Assembly (NCBI GenBank): GCA_003415625.1
Contig: PYIU01000007.1
Coordinates: forward strand, 3,472,001-3,536,000
Reading direction: 5' to 3'
Length of the DNA: 64,000 bases
Origin: Aquanectria penicillioides
Taxonomy: Eukaryota > Ascomycota > Sordariomycetes > Hypocreales > Nectriaceae
Shown: piece by piece, positions 33,723-45,232 of the stretch
Layout of the letters: every line of letters begins with the position of its first letter
How positions within the stretch are numbered: position 1 is the stretch's first letter
Notes under the pieces: model-generated
What the model saw: the letters and a program-made list of their open reading frames with translations, nothing else
What the model was told of the DNA's origin: nothing
Databases searched by the model: none
Program-made: the position numbers and the translations under genes

Positions 33723-36700
33723 GTTTGGCGGCGAATCGGTTGCCAATTAGAGGGCGAGAATGCCACAAAAGGTAGGCAGGCTCGGTGGGTTTCAAGGGAT
33801 TTGGGGTTGAGAGCTTCGGGCAGGCATAGCTCAGGAACGAGCGCAACGTTGTTGATATTTATACAGCCTAACCTCTGCGCCGGCATCTCTTGGCAACGTC
33901 ATCGCTTCATGCCTCTTCAGGGCAGGCTTGCCTGGCTGACCACTCCCTTTCCAGATGGCCACGATTCCACTGATACCCCGGATGTGAGGACGCCACATAA
34001 TGATTGGGAGGCCTGGATCAGCCTAGACTCAGCTAGTCGCCACCTCAGGGGGGGGCTCGTTGGAGACGTACCAGATTGACAAGTGCGGGGCCTCGGCGAA
34101 GTGAACCCTCCTCGGTCAGTGAAGGCCAAGGGGGATCTGAAGTTGATGGCCAAGCTGGGGTAAACCAGAATAAGCATAAGGGCAACTTAAAATCTGACAT
34201 TGCGAGCTGCGTTATTGGCCATGCCGGACGGATTCCAATCTGGGGAACGCTATAGGGACGGCAATCTCGGAGACGAGTGTCGACAGACCGGCAGGCCCGC
34301 AACGGCTATCAGCATCGGCATTCAGAGTCGCATCCTTGGCGAGATGAGCCAATGAAGTTGAATAGGAGCCGAGGAGAGAGTTGGGGTAATGTGCCTGGGT
34401 GCCCGTTTAGCTCGAAACCCCGCGCCGCTTAGCTCCTACACGTGTCTGGGAATGAGGAAGCCATGACACTAGCACTTGGTCTCACTTGTCCTCTATCGCT
34501 TCAGTAGACAAGGCTCCGAGGGATTGTGCATGCGGCTAGGCCGTGGCATGGGATGATCTCTATCTCACTGCAACCTGAGATATCTAGATCCCCCCCGTGG
34601 GGAAGTGGGCCTGTGGTCGTTCCCCTCGGCCCAGCAATCGCTCCCAGTGTCACAGTCGCAAGCAGTTTAGCGCAGCTAATCTGCGGCCCAGATTTGTCAA
34701 TTTGATAAGTCTCGTTACGCAAGCTGGCGTTGGCCGAGGCGTCTAAAATCCGTCTCTTGAAGCAGTATATAGCAACATGCCGTGTTTCTCGCCCGAGATG
34801 CAGGCAAAACAACATGTGAGCCAATTTGGATATGTGGCATCCATTCTCCCGGATGACTCAGCGGTGCCTCTGTCCATGGACCGAGGGGGTTTCATCACTC
34901 ATCACTATCAATCATCCACGGGGAAGCGCTCTGTGTGAAGAAATGGCATTCCTTCTATGAACTAGCAAGGGGAACATAGTTGAGATATGGAACCTTGTTC
35001 GCGCACGCCGTCTATATTTATTGTCGTTCCAGCCCCTTCCTGTGTTCCTGGCATCCGGGTTTGTTTGCTTCTGATCGCGGCGCTCTCAAGCTGCACATTC
35101 AATCTCGACATCTTCTGCTTGCAAACTGGGGCCTGAAAATCAGCGGCTAGGTTGGTCAACTTTTCGGGTTCGCCGTCTCGCGCCAAGTCTGGATGGATGC
35201 GGCTGAAGTCATGACTCTCATGTTGAACCAGACGAAGCTCAGCATTGGGCACCGGCGCCAATTTCAGCTAGTTAATCAAACGCTTTTTTTGTTAAAAAAG
35301 AAAGAAAGAAAGAAAAAAGTCACTATCAAAAAGAAGGACATGAATCTCTCATCATGTTATCGAAGGAAATTCGGATAAAGCCAAGACTTGAACCATGGCG
35401 GCGGACTCGAACCCTTTTCATGCTTAGAACTAATGTTGTTTTGAAAGACGGCAAGGCTGACCAACACGGTGACTTGAGACACCTTCACAGACCAGGATGT
35501 CTCCAAAGTGGATACCGCCAGGCAGATCATGGTACCGGTAGTTGTGGCCGTGAGACTCATGCTGCTTCAGTTTTTCCTATCGGCGATAGTGAAAAGTCTT
35601 AATTCGTTGGAATACGCGAATTTCACGTTGCACAACTGCCGGTGATTTCCTTCAATCAGAACCAGAGATAGCTGTTGTCGCACATACCGGTTGGTCTAGG
35701 GTGGGGTGATCTTCAAGGCGTACGTCACCTGTGTGGCCCCTCTACAGCCCCTACCTGTTGTTTTGGACCAACAGACGAAAGGAAAGCAAATTGCCAGGGA
35801 TTTAAACGCCCGTAGTCAGGACAGTACGTGTGGTGGAAAATCCTACATTCAGCCCTTGAAGGAGTTGGATCTGCAGTCCTTGGCACAAGCTTGTGGAACA
35901 GTCAAACTGCGCCTGGTGCATCATGTCCGGTCTTTCCCGCGGTAAATGGCAACAGACGTGACACAATGAACGTACTACCTATCCTTGGTATTCCGCCGTC
36001 GGAAGGATTTGCAAGGCAGGGCAGATTCTGCTGGTTCTCTTCATCATTTTCTACCGGCTTTTGCAAGGAACAAGAGAACGCATAAGCGTCGACATGCGCG
36101 TACTGCAGACATGCCGAAACGACAATGTGCAATCGCCTTCACACTTGGAAACGGTCTGATCGCAATCGACCGTCAAGTATGTATGGCGCGCCCTGCATGC
36201 AGCCTGGTAATTTAGGATGCGATCAAGGGGCCTCCGCTCCACTGGGCATGGAGTGCGATGTTCATTTATGGCACAAGAGGCCCCTAAGTCAACGGGATTA
36301 ACTTGTTACCCAAACTCTTGGCTTTAATTAATCCGCCCGCTCGCAAACGAGAGGGAAATGGCCAATTCTGCTAAGGAAAAGCCCATATGGAATATACCTT
36401 CAATAATCAAGCTACTGCATCTTGATTCTGCACATGAGGAACTCTACCTACTGGCTTTCCATTGCTTGTTACGTACGGAGTATAAGCCAAAACATAACAT
36501 TTGGTTGGAACTTCGACGTTGTGGCTTGAGAGCTGACATGGGTACCCCCTGCATATGAATGTTGCCCCTGCAGGGACAGCACAGTTGCCCTGCCCTACCA
36601 TGTTTTACAAGGAGAGCGCGCCAAAGACCAGTTGGTCTAAGTACCACTGTTATTTGACGTGAGGCGTTCAGCTGCGGCCGAATCGGCCCACAGAATGTAG

Positions 36701-36988
36701 CTGCGCCATGTTGGCTGAAGGCGTTTTCTCTGCATGGAAAGCTGTTGGATCTCGGGAGTTATAATATTCGGTGGGCTGCGCGTATTAGGCTCAACGGCTT
36801 TGTTTCGGTCTCCATTTTGCACATGTCAACGTTTGACGACTCCTGCGATTCCCCGAGGCCTTGACTTTCCGTCCCGGTTGCAAGCAATACCTCGTGGTCT
36901 GAAACGTGGAATTTCGTTTCTGCGTGATCATTGCTGGCTGCTTTTGGCGACCGCGCGGCAAGTTGAAATCGACTGCTGCGCTTTGGAG
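33723..36988. other. 3.3-kb gene-poor region
   Basis: No supported gene, RNA or transposon. Open frames of 60-107 codons occur on both strands but lack codon bias, splice-linked partners or motifs. I could not find transposase-like sequence or long terminal repeats by eye. The left end is the MFS promoter. A short AAAG microsatellite is listed separately. Confidence 0.5.
35294..35319 (+). repeat. (AAAG)n microsatellite
   Basis: Purine run with four AAAG units bounded by A-runs. Confidence 0.8.
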
Positions 36989-37869
36989 ATGGCTACCAGA
37001 GTGAGTCTCCCAGCAGGCATCCTCAGGACCTATCTTGGCTAATTAGTAACCAACGTTATCTCGTAGTATGACGAATCCCCCCAGGCAGCACCTGCACATG
37101 TTTATCCCGAAGTAACGCTTCCGTCCGATGCCCCGAGGTCTATACTCCCCAATGGCAACCAAAAGACGGACACCAGATGGATGGGTACTCAAATGTCCCT
37201 GCTTATGCAACACAATCCCAGGCGGCTCTGGTCTCTAGACCGAACACAAAGGTCTTGGGATTTAGTTTCGGGTGCTCGGCCGTGGTCCTTTTTCTCTCAG
37301 TGATTGTCGCTATCCTATCCGGAACCGTAATCGGGTTGGGGGTGAGCACTGGGATCATGCAGAACAAATACAACGACGCGAATCAAAAGTTGACGACAAT
37401 GAACGAAACATTGAACGATACGATCAGGTCATTTAATGACACGAAGAGTTATTCGTACCTTACCAATGGGTGTTCAGACCAGGGCAAAAACACGACCATG
37501 GGCGTTTACTCAGCACAGTGTAGGATCACGAACTGTTGATGCGTGTAGTGGAGATGTTGACATTTGAAACCAGACCTGGGCAGCACATCGACATACGCTC
37601 TGCACTGCCACGTGGATATTTCATCTTCGCCATTCTATTCGTTCTTCACACCCAATTTCAATAGCTGTATTGAATCATGTGAGTTATGGAACAAGCGTTA
37701 CACCGCCCTCAACGACTCTTGCGAAGCTATTAGCTATCTCCCAGCTTGGACTGAAATAAGCGATGCATATGCCTTCAAGGCCAGTGGTAATTGTTTTCTG
37801 AAATCGGGGAAGATAATGTCAAGCGAATTAAAATATGACGATACTTATTCTGCTATCCTGAACAGCTAA
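36989..37869 (+). CDS. Single-pass membrane protein with Cys-rich (PAN/Apple-like) ectodomain; 5' part frameshifted
   Basis: The intact frame from ATG 37177 joins 37177-37519 to 37574-37869 (54-bp intron) and gives 212 residues. It has a single membrane helix (~residues 29-53, 'VVLFLSVIVAILSGTVIG'), a stalk with N-glycosylation sites (NET, NDT) and an extracellular part with six Cys ('NGCSDQG', 'ALHCHVD', 'SCIESCELW', 'SCEAISY', 'NCFLKSG'), resembling PAN/Apple-like fungal surface proteins. Upstream, 36989-37000 plus an intron to 37066 and then 'YDESPQAAP...VYPEVTLPSDAP' reads as the expected Pro-rich cytosolic N terminus, but in another frame. 'PEVYTPQWQPKD' resumes in the frame of the membrane part, so one base seems missing near 37132-37138. 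Either the gene is frameshifted or translation starts at 37177. Function unknown. Confidence 0.6.
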
Positions 37870-38472
37870 GAGAGATACCTAGATAGTCGCCGCGGCGAAC
37901 CTGTAGCCCGATAAATGAGGTAGTACATTCAAAAGCAATTAATTTAATTGATGTTGGAACTTGTTGGCAATATGTTGGGGATGAACTGTTGGAGCACAAA
38001 CAATTGAAAGTGATAATTTACGTTCCAAAGCTCTGAGCTTCACCACCATGCTAGCAACCGGGCGCGTCGCGTTTCAACAGGAGATAAGACTTGTACAAGG
38101 GCCTTGAGGTTGTGAATTTCTACATAAGCCTGACTTTAAGCTGCTGGTTAATTATTTATCGAGGCAATTATCCAAGCACGGCTCGTCGAGATTCCCCAAT
38201 TGGAGTGGGCCTCGTCGGCTTTCGGAGTTCCAACGCCGGTCCTGCTGACGGAATCTGCCCAGCGACCGGAGAGTAAGAATTCCGACAGGATCGCGACAAT
38301 CGCCCCGAGCTCGTCATTGAACTTGCCCTCGGCAGGCCTCCCTCTCCCTGTACAGTTGAAAATACTGGCCGTCGCATCGGATTCAAGACTCCGATCCATA
38401 CCAGGCACCTCTGTCCAAGCTGCGCCGGTCGTCCCCCACACTCAGCCCTGGTGAGGAATCCCTGAGCAAATC
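37870..38472. other. Intergenic region
   Basis: Promoter side of the next zinc-cluster gene; no other feature seen. Confidence 0.55.
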
Positions 38473-40711
38473 ATGGCACGAGGAAGGGGTCCTGGGAATG
38501 CCGCCCCATACGGTCAGGCTTGCATGCATTGCTTCAAGTCAAAGTGCAAATGCGTGAGTCGAGCCGATGGCGAAAGCTGCGAAAGGTCAGTGGTATGCTC
38601 CCTTGATTGAACTATTAATTGATTCAACTTCTTTTATTGGTTAAATTGATTGGGTAGTTTGGTGTTGACTGTGATGCCCCGCCAGGTGTCATCGCCTCAA
38701 GAAACAATGTTATCCTTCAGATTCTCTTCGCCTTCGCAACGCCCAGAAATACAAGACCTCGGCTGAGAGGATTTCTCATATTGAGAAAAAACTGGACAAA
38801 GTTGTGTCCTTGCTTCAGTCGATCGCGTCAACTCCTCGATCATCTGCTGCCTTGCGCAAGGCAATCGAGGAAAGGGACCTGGCCGGTGATGAGCAGGAGG
38901 ATCTTGGTCTAACCCCAGAACCCAGTTCAGATCAAGATCTGGTCATTGATCCTATGATTTCCTCGTCGTCCTCATCTTTACCTGTTACCACCACGTCAAA
39001 CAATGCAGTGAATGAATCTAACGTGGGCACGACAACACAAATCCCGACTGTCAACTCCTCGCCGCCAGTTTGGTCATCGTGTTCAATCGACCACCCCATC
39101 GACGGCCCCCCAGCCACTCCTTTAAATCCATTCCAGCTTTCGGATGAAGAAGCACAGGATCACCTTGTTATCTTTCGCGATACCATGCTGCCTTACTTTC
39201 CTTTCATTAATATACCCTCCACCATAACCGCCAATCAACTCCGTCAGGATCGCCCTTTTCTCCTCCGCGCTATATGTGCGGTGACTACATCTTCAGTGAA
39301 AACAAGATTAAGTAGAGGAAAGGAGTTGAAGAAAGTTGTGGCCGAAGCAATGATAGTCCAAAATCGGTCAAATATGGATATTTTGCTCGGCCTTCTAACC
39401 TTTGTCGCATGGAGCCATGACCAATTTCTCAACAAGACCGGCACTTTGTCGCGCCTTATGCAGCTGGCACTGTCTATAGTATACGATCTCCGCATGAACA
39501 AACCGTTGCCGCCGGATGTCCACATGATTAAGCCCTTCATTGATGGCACGTATGGTGACGAAAATTGCGAGAAAGACCATTGGCTATACCTGGAGCGAGA
39601 ACGGGCCGTGCTAGGTTGTTTTCTTTTGACCTCGTTGTGCGTATATCCCATATCTTGCTTTTCAACTCCTTTTTCTTTATTTTATCAATGGATGAGACAT
39701 TAAGAGACCTTGAAATAACGTGACATTATAATTTACTGCTAGTATTTCAAGTTACTTCGCGCAAATTGACACCATGAAGTGGACGCCTCAAATGGAACAA
39801 TGCCTTCGCACGGTTGGCGCCAACAGCGAACCAAAAACCGACGAGGTCATTGCAATTCAGGTCCGCCTGCAGCTCCTTGCGCTGAGAGCTGCGCATGTCC
39901 GAGATCAAGACACGAACCATGCCCTCATAACAGCACCAGCGCCAGTTTCAGTCATCCTGTATCTAAAAACACTACAGACAGAGTTGCAAGGTCTAAAGGA
40001 GTCTTTATCTCCTAGGCTTCAACAAGAAGGTAATCTTTGAAAGTCTCCACGACGAATGCGTAGATCACTAAAATTCCGCGTTAATTCATGACAGACATGC
40101 TCATCGCACACTTTCACTACATCGACCTCTGCATAAATGAAACAGCTCACACTGCGAACTCCAATGCGCCGCTATTGTTTAATCCGATGGCAAGAGATGA
40201 TAGTACCAGTAACTTTCCTGGGCTTGATCGCCTGGGATGGCTATGGCGATCAGTCAATGCTATCAAGTCATGGCTGAACGTCTTTTTCGGGCTTCCATCT
40301 TCCCTGTCTGTGGGTATCTCGTTTCCTTTTGCCGCACAGCTTGTTCGCTGTCTAGTCATCTTGTACCGGCTGTCAACTTACGAGGATCCTGCATGGGACT
40401 GCCAAGCGGTGCGCGATGCGGTGGACCTGCCGGCAGTATTAACTCGGATCATTGATAACCTGGGATTTGGGAGTCGAGAGGCGGGGGTTGAGTCTACTGA
40501 CGATCTGCACTTGCAAATCTGCGCCTTATTGAATGTGTTTCGAACAAGGGTGGTGGAGAAGATGTCACCTGGCGAGGGCGAGCCCGAGTCTCAGTGGGCT
40601 TTCGACAAGCACCAAACTCTCAATGCCCAAAGCCACGCGATACTGCAGTCGATAGATTTGGATGATGAAATGTGGTTGGATCACCTTTTACATCTGAATC
40701 AGGTGCCATGA
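38473..40711 (+). CDS. Zn2Cys6 transcription factor
   Basis: Four exons (38473-38585, 38686-39636, 39743-40029, 40095-40711; introns 100, 106 and 65 bp) give 655 residues. The first intron again lies inside the zinc cluster: the join yields C-x2-C-x6-C-x8-C-x2-C-x6-C at residues 17-46 (ACMHCFKSKCKC...SCERCHRLKKQC). 'AERISHIEKKLDKVVSLLQS' follows as a coiled coil. After a Ser-rich acidic linker, the regulatory domain starts at about 'FRDTMLPYFPFINIP', a conserved beginning for fungal regulators of the LEU3/war1-like type. All junctions keep the frame and family-like sequence across them ('LLTSFISSYFAQIDTMKW'). It is followed in tandem by a DHA2 transporter 480 bp away, and then an MDR reductase; it may be the local regulator of both. 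Confidence 0.92.
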
Positions 40712-41194
40712 GTGCAGCGGAGTGATCAGACCGGGGCCCCTCGGACTGGCAATGCGAAACACAGATACAGATACCAATATTCTTGGCACCTTAACTTGAA
40801 GAGCGGTGATTGAATAGCTGAGAATTGGGTAGATAATTTTTCTATGCAGATAATACAGTGGGTGCAACTGTTCAGGCATTTGAAGAATGTTCGCATCACT
40901 TCTTGGTGCAGATCGGATTTCGCATATCCGGTTCCGATCGCGAGCGGTCTAATCGAGTACCCGATGCCAACGTCACGCCGAATGACTAAATTTGACCCTG
41001 GCACACGGACTACATTTGACGAACCATCACCGATGCAGGTTCGACGAGATTTACCTCGCTAGCGGTTCGATTTAGAATATGTTAAAGCACCGTATCCCGT
41101 CTGCGAACAGTCGATTGCCCCTCCTAGTTGTCCGGCATCTCATCACCTGCTATCATAGAAGCCAAGTCTGTACATGCGCCATTTTCCAGTTATT
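40712..41194. other. Intergenic region, MFS promoter
   Basis: No gene seen. In-frame ATGs at 41174, 41195 and 41249 leave the transporter start uncertain. Confidence 0.5.
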
Positions 41195-43234
41195 ATGTCG
41201 GAAATCCACCCTACCAACGCGAGATGGCGTATTGTTGAGAAGCAAATTATGGCAGAAAGTAATTTAAGCGCAACAATAACCAGCCAAACAGGTCCCGATG
41301 CAATGTGCGAGACGAGGGACAAGCCAGACTCGGAGAAAGCGAGAACAAAAGAGGAGCTCAACGAAAATAAGTATGAGTATCCTACAGGGCCTAGAGTCAT
41401 CCTAATCATGGTGGCGGTCACTCTTGCATACTTTTTGCTCATGCTTGATGGCTCCATTATCTCCACTGCGATCCCACAAATCACTACCGACTTCGACTCA
41501 CTGCTAGATGTAGCATGGTATGGGAGCGCATACCAACTTGCAAGTTCTGCATTTCAACCATTGAGCGGCAAAATCTACACCTATTTCCCAACCAAAGTAA
41601 GTGATCTTACTATGAGGATATTCCTCTCGGTGATTGTATTCGAGGGTTATAATGTTCTCACTTCTTGGTACAGTGGTCTTATTTAATCTTCTTTGCGATA
41701 TTTGAACTCGGATCTTTGCTTTGCGGAGCAGCTCAATCATCAGTTATCCTCATAATTGGACGGACCATTGCTGGCCTCGGTTCTTCGGGTTTATCTAATG
41801 GCGCCCTCACTATTCTTGCTGCTATCCTTCCTCCGCAGCGGCAAGCCCTAGCAATGGGAGTTAATGCGTCTCTGGGTCTGTTGGGCCTAGCTTGCGGTCC
41901 GCTTATTGGCGGAGCTTTCACTCAATACGTCTCTTGGCGTTGGTGTGAGTGGCTTTTCCTCCCTCCTCGATTAGCTCGATTGACAATGTGTGACGAACCA
42001 GGTTTTTACATCAATCTTCCCATTGGAGCCGTTGTAGCTATTCTGTTATTTCTCATGCAAGTACCTGAGAGTAAAGTGAAACCGCCTGTCCGAGAAGTGC
42101 TTGGAAGCGCGATCCACTCCCTTGACCTAATTGGATTTGCTCTCATCAGCCCGGCGGCCATCATGTTCTTCCTGGCTCTCCAGTGGGGAGGCAATCAATA
42201 TGCGTGGGGAAGTTCCACGGTAATCGGTCTTTTCATTGGGGCCTTTGCCGCCATTGCCTTGTTCCTTGTGTGGGAATATCGTCTTGGTAACGATGCTATG
42301 GTGCCTTTCTCTATGCTGAGGATGCGCGTCATCTGGTCTGCGTCACTTACCATGTTTTTCTTCATGGGCGTCCTCTTCGTTGCTAGTTATTACCTCCCCA
42401 TATATTTCCAAGCTGTCAAAAATGATACCGCTCTATCCAGTGGAATCCACATTCTACCGACTATCATCGGAGAAATTGTACTATCTATGGCGTCAGGTAT
42501 AATGGGTAAGCCACACTCCCTCGTTCCTTCGCCTATCATTCGACTGGTAGTATTTGATTAAATGGCCTCTGACTTTGACGAGTAAATTAGTGGAGAGGCT
42601 TGGTTACTACATCCCGTGGGTATTGAGTGGCTCTGTCCTAACAACAATCGCTTATGGACTTCTCTCGCTCCTGAAGCCAGACACGCCCGTCAGAGAATGG
42701 GTTGGATACCAAATTCTCTACGGGATTGGATGTGGCGCAGCATCTACAGGTGTAAGTGCTGACTACCCACACGTTCTGTCGCCAAGAGATCCTTCCTAGT
42801 TAACCCCCCTTGTCCATTATTAGTCCTACATTGCGATCCAAAATTCGATCCCTGCCACAGATATTCCGATTGCAATGGCAATCGTGATCTTCTGTCAGAA
42901 TCTAGGCGCCGCGGTATTCTTAATTGCCGCACAAACCATTTTCACAAACACTCTACGTGAACAAATTCAGCAATCTGTGAGCGGTGTCGACCCTGAACAC
43001 ATCATCGCTGTTGGAGCTCGGTCTATCCGTGACGTGGTCTCGGGTGAACAACTTGCGGGCGTTCTCGAAGCTTACAGTACGAGCATCGATCGTGTCATGT
43101 ATCTAGGCATCGGGATTAGCGCAGCGGCGTTTTCGTTTGCCTGGGGACTTGGATGGAAGAATATTAGAGAACAGAAAACAAAAGTTCATGATGGTAACAG
43201 TTGTGTGAACGAAGGATCCAAGGTTGCTGTTTGA
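41195..43234 (+). CDS. MFS transporter, DHA2 family (14-helix multidrug/toxin-efflux type)
   Basis: Five exons (41195-41596, 41674-41944, 42002-42505, 42591-42751, 42824-43234) give 582 residues with 14 membrane segments. The typical sequence begins '[19 protein letters not shown]' and continues with '[14 protein letters not shown]' (DHA2 motif D), '[20 protein letters not shown]', '[15 protein letters not shown]', the antiporter motif C region '[14 protein letters not shown]' and '[10 protein letters not shown]'. All are hallmarks of the fungal pumps linked to secondary metabolites and drugs. All four introns have GTAAG or GTGAG donors. ATG 41195 gives an acidic/basic cytosolic N terminus; 41174 is seven codons upstream and equally possible. 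It sits between a zinc-cluster regulator and an MDR oxidoreductase, converging on the latter. Confidence 0.94.
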
Positions 43235-43527
43235 GTATATTTGGTCTAGGGGCATCAGAGAAGAGGTTGATACCGGTCAATTTTGACCTTTTCCATTCTG
43301 ACTATAAAAAATTCGGGTTTTTTTTTCGTCCGAGCACAGAAAAGAATTTCTAATCCTATCGATTGCAATAATTCTATTGGCACAATAAACGATACCTAGC
43401 AAGAAAATCGCAATCATGAATAGTTTCAAAGTTTCCAAACCCGGGGATGTTAAGTTTTAATTGATAAATATGAGGAAAGGTAGACTCTAACTAAAGACTG
43501 TAAACAGGACCTGTTCAAGATGAAGCC

Positions 43528-44646
43528 TCATAGTGTCACAACGATCTTCTTAGCAGACACTCCTTGAGACTGCATGTCCATTGCTTCTTGAATCATTTCC
43601 AGTCCTTGTCCCACGACAAGTGGCTCTGGAGCAGGCACAAACTGCTTGGTTGCGAGAGCATCAGTGATAAACTCACAAAATACCTTGGCAACCACACTAT
43701 CAGGTTCGCATAGGTGCTTGGTATCAATGAACTTGGTATGAACGCCTGTAAAGACTGATGTAACTGCCGCTTTGCCCAGCCCCCAAAATGTGGAAGCAGC
43801 GAATATTGCTGTGCCTGTGTATGATTTGAGCCTCTCAGCAGGCATGGGAACCCCTGCCAGGGCAATGAACTTGTTGCTAGCACCACATCGTTGCAGAACC
43901 TGGGTGCAGGCGTCCACTGCACCGTCTCCAATAGCGAATGCCCCGATCAGTGTTTTTCCTTGCAGCTCTTTTACCATATCATCCACTAGAGACTTGCGGT
44001 GATAGTCGAACACCCGTGCCGCTCCCAGCTTCTCCACATAAGCAAAGTTTTTGGGCGAAGATGTCGAGTAGACCGTGTAGCCTGCAGAAACAGCAAGCTG
44101 GACTGCATTGCTGCCGACACTGGAAGCGCCGCCTGTGACAATGATCGCCTCTTTCTTGTTTCTAGTTGGTACAGTTGGTAGTTCTAGGGCCAAAAAGTCT
44201 CCGTGAAAGAGCCCGTACGCGGCTGTCGATAGACACAAGGGCAGAGTGCAGGCTTGCTCGAATGAAACGGCGTCAGGGATAACTGCACTAAGGTACTCAC
44301 GAAGCACCGTGTATTGTTGGAAACCTCCTTCGGATGACTTGTTCGAGGCTGGGGCTCCGGCCACAGCAAGACCCATCGCGCGGTCACCAACATGGAAACG
44401 CCTGACGTCTGAGCCGACCTCGACCACCTCGCCAGCCACGTCACCACCCAAGATAAAGGGATACTGAATGTGACCAAGTATCATGTCTCCGAGGAGTTGT
44501 TTGCCCCAGTCAACTGGGTTGATGGCCATGGCGAAGTTTCTGACCACAATCTCGCCAGCCCTGGGAGATGTGTAGGGAGCTGGGCCAATCTGGAGAGGCT
44601 TGACGCGCTTGGCAGGGAGCCAGGCTGCAGAGTTTATGGGAGGCAT
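43528..44646 (-). CDS. Zinc-independent MDR oxidoreductase (enoyl-reductase/quinone-oxidoreductase-like, ToxD-type)
   Basis: Intronless, 372 residues. The N-terminal GroES-like half has 'AMAINPVDWGKQLLG' and 'FILGGDVAGEVVEVGSDV', the standard MDR pattern, without the zinc-ligand Cys/His set of alcohol dehydrogenases. The Rossmann half has 'IIVTGGASSVGSNAVQLA' for NADPH binding. 'EGGFQQYTV' and the C-terminal 'LEMIQEAMDMQSQGVSAKKIVV' are typical of the ToxD / trans-acting enoyl reductase group. Such enzymes reduce C=C bonds of activated substrates; many work beside polyketide synthases, but none is visible here. A CGG triple repeat lies 280 bp upstream. Convergent with the DHA2 transporter (293 bp apart). 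Confidence 0.93.
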   Translation of the reverse strand: MPPINSAAWLPAKRVKPLQIGPAPYTSPRAGEIVVRNFAMAINPVDWGKQLLGDMILGHIQYPFILGGDVAGEVVEVGSDVRRFHVGDRAMGLAVAGAPASNKSSEGGFQQYTVLREYLSAVIPDAVSFEQACTLPLCLSTAAYGLFHGDFLALELPTVPTRNKKEAIIVTGGASSVGSNAVQLAVSAGYTVYSTSSPKNFAYVEKLGAARVFDYHRKSLVDDMVKELQGKTLIGAFAIGDGAVDACTQVLQRCGASNKFIALAGVPMPAERLKSYTGTAIFAASTFWGLGKAAVTSVFTGVHTKFIDTKHLCEPDSVVAKVFCEFITDALATKQFVPAPEPLVVGQGLEMIQEAMDMQSQGVSAKKIVVTL

Positions 44647-45232
44647 TCGAGGGTCTGAATTGGGTTATGAAAATGTATCAAATAATTGAAATGTGAGAAA
44701 TAATGTGGGGTTGTATCAAACGATGAAGGTTGTTTGATCTTGGCAAGTCCTTTTATTCAAAGAGGGCTATTGCTGCGTACGGCGATGACAAGCGCCTATG
44801 AACAAGTAGTTTATAACACGAGGCGGGTCCAAAATGAGTTGGCCCTGCAAGTAAAGGAAGTTGCCTTATAATATGAGAATTAAAGAGAATAGGTCGAGTT
44901 TATATGCACAGAAAGTAGTCCCAAAATCGGATTTCGGACTCCGGTTCTGAACATCTCGGGTACCCCTGGCACTCGCGTGGAAATGGGCCGATCTCAGCTA
45001 GCTAGAATCATAATGAGGATTCACAATGTATCTATGCTGTGACTCTAAGTCTAGACAGCAATTCGATCCCATATCACGTACATCTCGGCCATCCGTGTGG
45101 ATGCACGGGCTTGTTTTTAGAGCTTCTGAACTCCATAATCTCCAATTCTACTACACGTTGATTCGATTTAAAATCTGTGTAAATACAGGTGATCTTGTAC
45201 TATCGGCTTTTCGGTTCGACTTATCCAGATAT
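44647..45232. other. Intergenic region
   Basis: Promoter of the MDR gene and 3' flank of the carboxypeptidase. It contains the CGG triple repeat. A plus-strand open frame of 172 codons running into the carboxypeptidase is an antisense shadow. Confidence 0.55.
44928..44944 (+). promoter_or_regulatory. CGG-N4-CGG-N4-CGG direct triple repeat
   Basis: Three CGG triplets in the same orientation, each separated by exactly 4 bp (CGG ATTT CGG ACTC CGG), 282 bp upstream of the MDR start. Zinc-cluster dimers recognise spaced CGG triplets, so this is a candidate operator for the nearby regulator gene at 38473. Confidence 0.4.

Noticed and set aside
35370..35440. tRNA-like stretch (CTTGAACC, CGGACTCGAACCC)
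   Set aside because: No matching acceptor, D or anticodon stems can be drawn.
33723..36988. Possible transposon or lost gene in the gene-poor stretch
   Set aside because: I looked for transposase, reverse-transcriptase or terminal-repeat signals and saw none; only random-looking short frames and an AAAG tract.
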